Positions 41,529 to 51,560 of a stretch of 64,000 bases of DNA are shown piece by piece. Under the pieces are notes generated by a model, which worked only from the letters and a program-made list of their open reading frames with translations, ran no database searches and had not been told where the DNA came from. Source of the DNA: Cyclaneusma minus (taxonomy: Eukaryota > Ascomycota > Leotiomycetes > Marthamycetales > Marthamycetaceae); assembly GCA_037179335.1 (NCBI GenBank), contig JAKZHN010000013.1:806001-870000 (forward strand), written 5' to 3'. The translations under genes and the position numbers were made by a program. How positions within the stretch are numbered: the first letter of the stretch is position 1; every line of letters begins with the position of its first letter.

Positions 41529-43644
41529 CTAAAGCTTCGCCTTAGGCGCCTCCAGACTCGGCATCAGCAGATCCCTGATATCGCCCGCCGCCTCGTTGAG
41601 ATAGAAGCTCATCCTCTCATTCCCCAATCCCTTTGACACGATGTTGAATTGGATGCTGTAACCACATTAGCACATTAACACTTCAAGATCCTCTCCTCCA
41701 CTGCAGGGCAACCAAGCTCACCTGTTCTCGTTAATCATATAAGCAATCCCCCAGCCATCATCAATAACCTGACTCCATCCATACCCATTAAAGAACTCCG
41801 AGCTCAACTGCGAACTCGAGATATACCAACTACTCGAGTACGCATAAGCCGGATCCTTGTAAATAGCCGGCATTTCCTCGCCAGGTCCCACGAGTTTCTT
41901 CAAACCGAACAGATGTCTGTCAACACCTTTGCCATCACTAGCGGCAGCGATATACTCCAAGTGCGAATCCACCGCTTTCCTGAACAGCTTTTCTGTAGCA
42001 GCGGCATCGATATCCGGATCAGACATGGCTTTGCAGAAAGCCACCGAGTCGTCAGACACAGTTCGGCAGGTTTCAGTACGGCCTTGTTGGAAACGACGCA
42101 CGGCGGCTGATTCGTAGGTAGGGCGGTTGACGCCATACATCTTGTAATAAGCGAGCTGGATGATCATCTGCACATACGCATCCGGGGAGCACTTGAACTT
42201 CTTGATCAGGCCCTTTCCATAGCCCTGATAAGCCTGCACTCTCAAGTCATGAATAGCAAGCAATTCTCTGTGATCCTTAACAGCTCGGTCAATCTCGTTC
42301 TGTACTTCTTTGTTGATGTGGAATTTGATGACTGCGGGCTCGGGGATATGCGAGCGGATGGACGGGTCGGAGAAGTCGAGTTTGTTGTTCAGGGTGACGT
42401 TGCCGATGAAGTCGTTGAGGCGGTGGGTGGGCGTGCCGTCCATCATGGAATGCTCGCCCATGAAACCGGCGGTGCCGTTGTCGTTGATGATGAATTGGAG
42501 GGGCTTGTCGAACCAGCGGTTTTGGCCGTCGCCGTGCCAGTATTGGTGTGCGCGCTCTTCGAGGGTGACGGGCGCGGCATCGTCCAAGCATACGACGAAA
42601 GATGCGGCCTCAATGGTTTCGAGTGCTTTGGCGTTTCCTGGGTGTGCTTTCAGGAGAGATTCGCGAGCATCGGTCCAGATGTCGCGGTTTTGAGAGGTCA
42701 GGGCGCCGACTGCGGGTGACGTCTCGGCCCGGTCGTAAATGCGCTTGAACTGTTGCTCGAGCTCGGAGGTGTTCAATTGCTTGCCGTCAACCTCGTGGAG
42801 AACTTTGAAGAATTGGTTTTTGCGGATGACGATAAAGTGCTTGTTGGATTCGTGGGAGTACTTGACGGGGAAGTCGGCGGGCTTGGCTGGTCGGCGAGAA
42901 GCATTGAACATGAATTGGTAGCTGTCCATGCAAATGGGCAGCTTCTTCATGTATTCTGGCTCCAAGGTCCCGTTGTCGACTTCTTTCTTGAACTCTAATG
43001 TGGCAGTGGTAATAGCAGCGGCACGCTTGGCGGGATTTCTCCTCTTTCGGTCGTCGCGGTGAGAATAGAAGTAGCTGACATAGGGGACGACGGGGTCGCG
43101 GTAGCTGAGGTATGCTGCATCGTTCCACCATTCGTATATCCAGTTCTTGGTCTTGGGGTCTTCTCGTCGGGCGATGAGCTTCTCTTGGAGCTTGCTGCCT
43201 GCTCCTCCTGGCCTAATGAATTCTTGCACGGCCTTTGTTGAAGCCTCCATTTCGGACTCGGACAGGAGGGGGTGTAGGGACTTGAGGTATCGAGCAGCGG
43301 TCTCCTCGAGAGTTGGAACGGGAAGCTTGGGAAGAGACTCCTGGAAGCGCAGCATCGGGCCTTTCGACGTGTCTTCCTTGTAGCCTGCGATAGCGTCCAA
43401 TGTCATCAGGGGTTTCCGAGCACTCTGATTTCATCGAGCTTACCTTGCGGCAGCGAACTGCTCTTTCTCGCGGTTGCCGGAGCCATGATTCCTTTCTGTG
43501 CCAATATCAGCCCATATAACCTCAGCCAGACCAGTAGCCAGTGGGCCGTCAACATACAGGTCGCAGAAGAGTCGTCCTGGCTTGAGTCGCGAGTCGGAAA
43601 GCTGAAGATGGCGAACTGCGGCCCCTTCTTATCGCGTTGAACAT
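41529..43644 (-). CDS. CAT2: Carnitine O-acetyltransferase, dual mitochondrial/peroxisomal (642 or 610 aa)
   Basis: Four exons: 43644-43558, 43495-43444, 43384-41722, 41655-41529; introns of 61, 59 and 66 bp. Exon 1 encodes MFNAIRRGRSSPSSAFRLAT, an Arg/Ser-rich amphipathic mitochondrial presequence, and splices in frame to ...RPKGIMAPATARK. A second ATG at 43486 lies inside exon 2, so initiation there gives a 610-residue form without presequence. The C-terminus is APKAKL: AKL is a PTS1 peroxisomal signal. The acyltransferase body has the catalytic His in MGEHSMMDGTPT, the N-terminal PVPTLEETAARYL, and the CoA/carnitine-site STS-like region replaced by SSSWYISSSQL. It moves acetyl units as acetylcarnitine between peroxisomes, mitochondria and cytosol, and is needed for growth on fatty acids or acetate. 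Dual targeting by alternative start is known for yeast Cat2; here it is read from the gene structure. Confidence 0.94.
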
Positions 43645-45105
43645 CCCAACAGGTGGTAACGAGAGGTGGAAGAGGTTCCTGGGTCTATCACGAGCGCGAA
43701 CTTTTCTGCAGCTCGGACATTCGCGTAGACAATCTTTTATGTGTGTGAGTGGTATTAGGCCTTTGTGGCTTAAGGTTCGATGCTGCTCAACGTCTGGGGT
43801 AGCCCCTCGGCGCCGCCAACCGTAGTCCGAATCCGAGATGCCGAGGTTCATCGAGCCGTACCTGCACGCCGGACCATTCCGCTTTTAGCCGCCGCAACTT
43901 TATGTTTGGCAGTATTTATTTCCACCACAGCATCGAATGTTCAGTATCCAATGTACCATAGCTTGTACTGTGTTATCATCACCATTATTCCAGTCTTGGG
44001 GGGTTGAGATGTGTCATTGCACACAGCTTTCACATGCCTATGTCGAGTCCTATTACTCCAGTCTCCACATGGATCTACACCGGGATTCCTTACATCACAT
44101 GCCCAAGCCGACACCGGGCGAAAGGGGCTTTGGACACAACATCGTGAACCTCACGATTGTCAGTTGACCAGACGTTGGGAGCAGACTGTGGCTTGCGGAC
44201 TGGCTCGGCATTCGGGAAGTTGAGGCTAGGGCTTCAAGTGTACTCTATACTCACATCTCACAAGCTTTCAATCAAGTCCATCTGGGATGGGGTCAGAGTT
44301 GAAAGGATCCGAGGCAGCGAGGCCCGAGGCGAAGGTACATGTATCCATCTCCTCTGATTTCAACTTTACTTGCTCGGCACGGAGATATTGTCGAATCCCG
44401 CCTGCATGAAGAAGCCGGGAGGTCTCTTTTCTTAGTCTTTGCTCATGTCTCTTCATGTCTCTTGCTTTCTTTCAGATCTTGAATTCCACTCCCTTAATTT
44501 TATTCCAAGTTGCTTCGATGGACTGCTTCAGGTTCACCACCACAGACCTGCCTATCATCATAGGCTCGCAGCATAATACTGAATGTTGGGTAACACCCTT
44601 CGTTGTACCTTTGGAAACCTTACATCGGGTACTTTTCTATTTTGTCACCTCGTTCCTAGCTCTGACCTAGCAGCTGTCACATAATACTGCCGCAGGCTTA
44701 TTCTGAGACGACAAGTCGACAACGTTACACATCCAAGAGGTGTCCATGAGTTCTGGTCCGAGGCCATTTTGGAATCACTTTTTCGTTGTTTCTTCAACCA
44801 TGATGGGTGCCAGTAGTACATATTCCCCACAAAATCGTTGATCTGCAGTACTGCACGTCATTCCGAAGCACCCACCAAGGTACGATACATACGCACAACG
44901 TATCCCAAGAAGCATTACACGTCACCTATTTTACGTCTTACTTATATATTCGTGTGGACGTACCCATTCACTTCCTTCATATCCTTCCAATATATCACCG
45001 TCTTCATTTCCAGAGTACCGACCATAAACCACTCCATCCCAAGACCTCAAACGCTTATCCCAAATTATCTCCAAACCTTACTTACCAGAACAAACTCACA
45101 TCCTA
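43645..45105. other. Intergenic, 1.5 kb
   Basis: Shared upstream region of the divergent carnitine acetyltransferase and DJ-1-type genes. No credible frame, repeat or RNA gene was found. Short pyrimidine-rich tracts precede 45106. Confidence 0.5.
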
Positions 45106-46280
45106 ATGGGTATCCTAACCTCCCTAAACCCCATCAAGTCCTCCAAATCCAAGGATTCGACCATGCCCCCCTCCGGCCCTCCCCCTCGCAAAGTCCTAAT
45201 CGCCGTCTCCTCCGCCCGTGCTCCTCTCTACCCCGACGGCAAAGAAACAGGCGTGTTCGTAACCGAAGCCCTCCACCCATTCAACGTATTCAGAGCTGCA
45301 GGTTTCGAGGTAGACTTTGTGTCTGAGAATGGGAAGTGGAGTCCAGATTGGATGAGTACGACTGAGGATTGGTTGAAGGGAGAGGATAAGAAGACTTGGG
45401 AGGATAAGGGGAGTGATTTCAGGAGGAAATTGGATGCGTGTTTGAAGGCTAAGGATGTCAAGGCTGGGGAGGTATGTTGCTTGAGGATTCTCGAAGGGTT
45501 GTAGTGGAGTGGGGCGGATGATACAGAAGAACCAGAGTTTGATGGCTGATGTGTATGGTGATGCAGTATGGCATTTTCTTTGCCAGTGCTGGGCATGCCA
45601 GTATGATCGACTACCCGACCGCAAAAGGTAAGTTGCTCCTTTCCCATATCCCCGATGCCCCTCTCCCTCCCAGAAACGACACTAACACCACTCCCACGCC
45701 CACAGGCCTCCAAGCAATCGCCTCCGATATCTACGCCAAAGGCTACATCATCTCCGCCGTGTAAGTCTCCTCTTCTTATCTCCTACCTCAGTAAACTCGC
45801 AAAGTGCAAGGTGTTGATCAAAAACCCAGCTGCCACGGCCCCGCCATCTTCCCCGGCATCATCGACGCCAGCACCGGCAAATCCATCATCGACGGCAAGC
45901 GCGTAACCGGCTTCACCACCAAAGGCGAAGAAGAAATGGGCAAGCTCGAGACTATCAAGAGCTGGGATCGTCGTACCATTGAATCTTGTGTTGCAAACTG
46001 TGGCGCTACGTGTGGGTTTTGCTCTCATTTTTCTTTCAATTTTTGCTTGTTTTAATGTGGTTTTCCATTGGAAAAGAATGTGATGGATGAAGTGGATGGA
46101 ATTGATGAAGGGGATGAAGTACATGCTGATGTTTAATGTTGATGATTTGCAGATGTTAAGCCAGATGGTCCTTGGGCGGATTTTACGGTTACGGATGGGA
46201 GGATTGTGACGGGTGTTAATCCGCCGAGTGCGAAGAGTACGGCGCAGGCGGCGGTGGAGGCGTGGGAGAAGTTGGCGTGA
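45106..46280 (+). CDS. DJ-1/PfpI-family protein, Hsp31-like (263 aa)
   Basis: Five exons: 45106-45471, 45567-45627, 45706-45760, 45830-46011, 46153-46280; donors GTATGT, GTAAGT, GTAAGT, GTGGGT. The spliced length of 792 nt is in frame throughout. Residues 28-110 match the N-terminal half of class-I glutamine-amidotransferase-like proteins (KVLIAVSSARAPLYPDGKETG with the conserved Glu in the following TEALHPF). The nucleophile elbow is ISAVCHGPA (Cys followed by His), and FFASAGHASMIDYP occupies the usual GGHG region. The C-terminus GPWADFTVTDGRIVTGVNP is characteristic of Hsp31-type glyoxalase III/chaperone proteins. These detoxify methylglyoxal to lactate without glutathione and protect in stationary phase. 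The active-site strand is split by intron 3, so unspliced reading loses the Cys. Confidence 0.9.
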
Positions 46281-47049
46281 TGGGGTGTAGCTAGGAAGGA
46301 TTGCAGGACTTCGGCTGCATCTGGATGTGTAGATTGTCTTCAGTTTTCAAAAAAAAAGCCTCTCATAACCCTTTCATTGGTTACATCGCAAGGGCGTTCC
46401 TGTCGAGTACACGGACGCTGTTGTTCCCAACCAAGTCTCCCAAGTAGACATGTAGTCCGTAATTCTGATGGATCTCACGAATAAAGGTCATTCTCCCAAG
46501 CCATGACCTCTCTGTCAACGCCCAGAGAGGATACAGTGTTCAGATAGGTATTTCTCGCCAAAGATTTCCCTATCAATGACGCATAAATGATATCACAAGT
46601 GAATACCAGTCGAGTAGTTCCGCGAATGGATATTCACTGCCTGCATGATTCTAAGATGTTCTCCTATGCAAACACAGGTCTCTCAATCCATCATATCGTT
46701 GTCAACACCCCATAAACTACGGTTGAGCGGCGAGCCCTCGGTCATGTACCCAGACTCAAGTACTGAAGATCTGACATTCGTGAATTCTGGCTAGAAGAGA
46801 ACATTTGTCTGTGAACCAGAATTGACACCTTGATCATTATTGACGTGGGTGGCAGCAGGTCTGTGCCGCAACGGTGCAAAGGACAGCCAACAACAGCATC
46901 TATGCCAACAGTAGGTATATTTCCCTCCATCCTCATAGAAGACTCAATCTCCAGCTGGGTCAGACAGCTTCCCCCCAGAACCTAGGTAACTTCAGTCTTC
47001 GAACTCTCTTTCCCCAGTTAGAAATTCCTGATTCGCCTACCTTAATATA
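46281..47049. other. Intergenic
   Basis: 3' flank of the DJ-1-type gene running into Array B. No supported feature apart from A/T tracts near 46350. Confidence 0.5.
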
Positions 47050-47348
47050 CGACTAGGATACTTCTGTGACAAATTTCGGGGGCTGGAGATCCATTCTACG
47101 ACAGCAGGAATTCCGAGCAGTAGCAGCGAACTTGTCCAGTGGCACAATACTTCCAAGCTTCGACCGCCAGAACCGAAGTTCATACTCCTTGGGTAGGTGC
47201 TTGCTCAAACTTACACAGCTCATTCACTATTCAAAATCACCACAGCGTTCTGTCCGAAACACAGCGTACTCTGGAGCTCCCTGGTCGCCAGGTGTCTTGG
47301 CTATTTCCTATGATCTTGCTTGCTTTCCTAACTCAGTATGAACTAGAG

Positions 47349-47477
47349 CTTTTATAGCCAGTTTCTGGTGCTTCGCATTCTCGCCTATGTCATTCGCAGT
47401 CGCCTGCGTGACTGGTTTTTCCAAACCAAAAGTTTGGTAGCACGCGGGTAAGAGACCCAAGAGGAAAGATATAAAAG
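47349..47477. promoter_or_regulatory. Array B unit 1 core
   Basis: Minus TATA 47349-47356, plus TATA 47470-47477. The E-box position holds CACGCG (about 47442) instead of CACGTG; TATGTCATTCG replaces the CRE-like motif. Confidence 0.6.
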
Positions 47478-47998
47478 CCCCCAACTATTTCCTTCTTTGC
47501 TCCTCTAGAATTCCTGCCAAAGTCGACGAAGGCCCCAGGGAATTTGCCGGTACCGAAAGAGCTTGGGTAATCTCGATCGACCTCGACGATGTTAGGCTAC
47601 CAGGCACCTTGACTCTGGGAGTTTGATGCAGCGGTATCTAAAGTTGCGTGTAAGGTGCCGGTAATTGGCCGTCGAGAGAATCAAGTCATGTTTGTCAAAG
47701 ATAGTTCATGAGTGGAATCTACGACAGCAGAACCCCTAAACAACAGCAGAGCTTCCATTCGACGGCAGTGAGCAGAACCCCTCGCTGCCCCTGCTCGTGA
47801 GCACACCACTCTTGACCCTCTCCCTCATGAACTTAGTCCATATTCCTTGAGTACTTGCTCAATCGTACACAGCTTAGCCATTGTCCAGCAGCATCACAAG
47901 AGTTCTGTCCGAAATACAGCTTATTCCGAAATTCTCTTCGTCGCGATGTTGAGGGAGCAATGCTTGGACTTGCTCTCCCAAACCCATACGAACTGGAG

Positions 47999-48148
47999 CT
48001 TTTATAGCTAGTTCTGAGCACGTGCTTCCCACCTCCTTTCTACGTCATTCACCCTTCTCTAACTACATTAGCTGACTAATGTTCCAAACTTCTAAAGCCA
48101 AAGTTTCTGCAGCGCGAAATCAGAGACCCAAGAGGAGAGGTATAAAAG
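47999..48148. promoter_or_regulatory. Array B unit 2 core
   Basis: Minus TATA 47999-48006 (GAGCTTTTATAGCTAG), CACGTG 48019-48024, CTACGTCATTCACC, plus TATA 48141-48148 in GAGAGGTATAAAAGCTC. Confidence 0.65.
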
Positions 48149-48692
48149 CTCTTAATCATCCGATTCTTTGCGTCTCCACCATCGACATACTTCTGGATAC
48201 AAGAAATCTCGAGCTTGGGAGTTTCAATGCAGCGGTAGCATAACAGCGTTTTCGGGTACAGGAAACACTGGCTGCTATTGATTCGAAGTTCCTGGCCGAA
48301 AGGGTCCATGATGCAAAAACTTACAATATTTGAGGGCCAAACGACAGCAGAACTTTCCCTCGGCAGCAGAGAAGCCCCTGTTTGTCAGCACAACACTTTC
48401 AACATTCGACTCCAAAAGCCAAATCCATAGCCCTTGTCTTACTCAAGCCAACTCTCGTCTCTCAGACCCACTGACCCAGCCAAGCCCGATATAATTCGCA
48501 GGCTCGCAGCTTCCTTTGGAAATCCCTTTGCCTGCGCCTCGAGGTATAGTGGACCTACTTTCCCAACTCAGCACTAAGCAAAGTTCGTGAAACCTCAATG
48601 GGTACCTCGTCTGTCGTGTGAATGCCAGATAGGATAGCTGAAGCCTTGCCAGATTGGACGGACTTACTTTCCCAACTCAGCACTAAGCATAG

Positions 48693-48837
48693 TTTTTATA
48701 GCTAGTTTCTGTCACGTGCCTCCCATTCCCTTCCTACGTCATTCGTCCTTCAGCTTCTCCAAGTACCTAGCTGACCAAACATTCCAAGCAAACTTCCTGA
48801 AGCGCAAGGCTAGAGACTCATAGCTGAAGTATAAAAG
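48693..48837. promoter_or_regulatory. Array B unit 3 core
   Basis: Minus TATA 48693-48700, CACGTG 48713-48718, CTACGTCATTCGTCC, plus TATA 48830-48837. The initiator-like CTTTCCCAACTCAGCACTAAGCA is duplicated about 90 bp upstream (48560-48600 and 48667-48690), which explains the longer unit. Confidence 0.65.
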
Positions 48838-49320
48838 CCCTCGGGCATGAGCTTCTTTGCGTTATCTACCATCACACACCCCCGAAACCCTATTGAATGG
48901 TTTTCAGCCAAGGAACCTTGGATAAAATGTTTCTATAAATATGGAACTATTGGCAAAAATACTATCGTTATTGACCGCAAATAATTCCAACTTATTGGTG
49001 GAGAGAATCACCGTGCGAAATTAGTAATTAGTGATAGAACCCCCAAACAATAACAGAGCTTCCACTCGACAGCAGAAAAGTCCCTGCTCATCAGCACCGA
49101 ATTTCCAGTGTTTCAAAATCAAGAACGAAGCTAGGTCATGCTCCTTAACTTAGGTTCTCAAGCGGACACATCTCATCTTTCTCAGCTCAGACCCAGCCGA
49201 TCTCCATCTCAGGTAGTTTCAGCTTACCCCACTCCCTTCGCGACATCGTTCGTCGAACAAAGGATCTCGTATTCTTTCTCCAAATTCTGAACTACTTCCC
49301 CAACCCAGCACAAAGTAGAG

Positions 49321-49474
49321 CTTTTATAGCCAAGTTCTAGCACGTGCCTCCCTGTCCTTTCCCACCTCATTCAGTCCTCCTAACTTCTCCAAGCACGCCC
49401 CTACGCGCTGACTCATGTTCCAAAGCAAGTTTTGGCTTTGTGGCGCATATGAAGGGAGAGCTTACCTATAAAAG
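49321..49474. promoter_or_regulatory. Array B unit 4 core
   Basis: Minus TATA 49321-49328, CACGTG 49341-49346, GTGGCGCATATG, plus TATA 49467-49474. Confidence 0.65.
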
Positions 49475-49943
49475 CATCAAGTGTTTGCTTCTATGTCCAA
49501 TCTAAGCAGCTCGAAAAGGACAAGTATGTCTGATTGGCGAAAAAACTCGCATAGATACTTGGACTTCGCGATTCTTGCATAGAGGCACTCTGGATAGCGT
49601 TTGAAAAGTTGTAAAGTTGGTATATCTGGTTGTCTCGAACCAAGACTTGTTTTTCAGAAAGGGTTGTGGGCAGAGCACTCTGACGACAGCAGAACGCACA
49701 AACAACAGCAGAACTTCTATTCAACAGCATAAGCCCTCGACCTCTATCTCGAAAATTCAAACCCATAGAAATTCCTTGCTGCGTTCAACCGTTCACAGCT
49801 TTTCTGTTCTCAACTTCTCGGGCCAGATTCCAGAAAGAGATGCGTCTGGGTCGCAGCTTACTCTGGAACCCTTTGTTCAGTGAGCGTTGCTGCGTCCAGA
49901 GGATTGAATTGGATTTGCTTTTCCAACCCAGCACAAACCAAAG

Positions 49944-50106
49944 CTTTTGTAGCCACTTAATATCACGTGACTCTTATGGCTTTCCCACGTGATTCGTTCT
50001 CCTAACCTCTCCAAATAGGTGCCTACCTCGGCTCACTGATGTTCTCAAAGCAAGTGTCTAGACGGCTTTGTGGCGCATAGTTCAGAGGAGAGCTGATCTA
50101 TAAAAA
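49944..50106. promoter_or_regulatory. Array B unit 5 core
   Basis: Minus box is CTTTTGTA (49944), one mismatch from TATA; CACGTGAC 49964 and CACGTGATTC 49986, the second sitting exactly where other units have ACGTCATTC; plus TATA 50099-50106. Confidence 0.6.
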
Positions 50107-50559
50107 CCTACAAGCGTTTGCTTCTGTATAGGTATGTCAAACCCAAATCATTCGTCAATCGTTGTCACCGAATTAGTCGTCTGTCTACAAAAATTACTTG
50201 GCTTTGCGAGATCCATACAGCGCTACCTAGGATGGTGTTTGCAAGACAGTGAGTACTTCCGGACTGTCGAGAATGAGGACTTGTTCGTCGAGATGTGTTG
50301 TGGGTGAGGTCTGTCTGTGACAGCAGAACTCTCGATCAACGGCAAGTCTTCTGCTCAACAGCAGGACATCTCCTGTCTTTACAATTTACAGTAAACATCA
50401 GCTCCATGATTCCCACCACACCAAAGTTCACACATAGCTCATCTGGATCCTACCTAGGTCTCGACAGAGAGACCAAACCCAAGCCTGCAGCTCACTCGGG
50501 TTCGTGGCAGTGTTAGATTCATCAGGTCTGGCTTCCTCAACTCAGAAGAAAGTTGCGTT

Positions 50560-50679
50560 CTTATAGCCCATTTCCCTCCCCCTTCCCACGTGACATAGGT
50601 ATATTTTTAACTTCTCCAAGGACCGTATCTCTTTCGTTCAAGTGTTACAGCGCAAAGCTGAAGATTGAAGTATAAAAGC
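50560..50679. promoter_or_regulatory. Array B unit 6 core
   Basis: Minus box CTTATA 50560-50565, CACGTGAC 50587, CAGCGCAAAGC, plus TATA 50672-50679. Shortest core of the seven. Confidence 0.6.
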
Positions 50680-51155
50680 CGTCAAATGTTTGCTTCTGTG
50701 CAAGCCGCAAATCCGCAATCCGTCTACTTTTCAGCACAAGATAGGCTAATAACTTTCTAGCTGTAGGGAGAAACTCGACTTTGGGAAGTCGCATCTAGCG
50801 GCGTCTGAGTTTAGATTTGGGAAGCCGGTAAATTATACTGGCTTGTGGGTAATAATGCAGAACTGTTCATCAACATAGATCATGGGTGAGATCTACCTAC
50901 GACAGCAGAGATCACCAATGACGGCAAGACTTCACATCTCTAGTTCTTAGATCCAAAGTTGATTATCAAAACCACAATGCCCACAATAACAAAGTCCCCA
51001 ACATCTACCTGCCTACCTTACCTACAGCTCGCCACATGTCAATCAACATATAACCCAGCCCTGCAGCTTACTCAGGGACCAATCTCCATGCCCACATGAG
51101 AATGGACCTCAAAGAAGAATGGAACTTGGCCTCCTTAGCTCAGAGCATGGCGGTG

Positions 51156-51343
51156 TTTTTATATCCAGCCATTGCCAGGATTTGACCACGTGATTCCACC
51201 AGGATCACGTGTCTGCCATCATCTTCTTCCCACGTCATTTGGCCTTTTTAAATTCTCCAAGTATCTGACTACCCAATCAATGTTGCGAACCAAGTCTTTG
51301 GCTTTGTGCCGTAAAAGTCTGAAGGAGATGTAGTCTATAAAAG
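51156..51343. promoter_or_regulatory. Array B unit 7 core
   Basis: Minus TATA 51156-51163, CACGTG at 51187 and 51206 (GATTCCACCAGGATCACGTG), CCCACGTCATTTGG, GCTTTGTGCCG, plus TATA 51336-51343. Longest core of the seven. Confidence 0.6.
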
Positions 51344-51560
51344 CCCACAAGTATTCGCTTCTTTATATCCACAACTTCCGACTTGGGCTACTGTCCTGTG
51401 AGAGATAGCTGTGTAGCTGTAGCTGGTCAGCCCGAGTCTGGCGATTTTGGAAAACTGCAAACGTACGCATCTGCACAGTCTTCGAGAACATGTAACCGTC
51501 AAGACAGGCGTCTCTAGACTTAGAAAGCAGAAACAGCCAGAAATCTTCAAATATCGAGAG

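Larger units (their letters stand above)
47050..51560. repeat. Array B: seven tandem units of about 0.62 kb, each with a divergent TATA pair
   Basis: Minus-strand TATA boxes (plus-strand CTTTTATAGC or variant) lie at 47349, 47999, 48693, 49321, 49944, 50560 and 51156: steps of 650, 694, 628, 623, 616, 596. Each is followed 112-180 bp later by a plus-strand TATAAAAG: 47470, 48141, 48830, 49467, 50099, 50672, 51336. Between them are CACGTG (absent in unit 1, doubled in units 5 and 7), then CCYACGTCATTCGYCC or a variant, TTCTCCAAG, and a GTGGCGCA-like block. Downstream of plus TATA the sequence CAAGTGTTTGCTTCT is conserved; downstream of minus TATA, GTGCTGAGTTGGGAAAGCAA. Between cores, GACAGCAGAAC...AACAACAGCAGA recurs. 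No conserved ORF exists. Confidence 0.85.

Noticed and set aside
49491..49766. 91-codon minus-strand frame inside Array B
   Set aside because: Not conserved in the other six units and built partly from the CAGCAGAAC motif.
47050..51560. Solo LTRs or nested LTR retrotransposon
   Set aside because: No TG...CA ends, primer-binding site or polypurine tract, and the two TATA boxes point outward in every unit.
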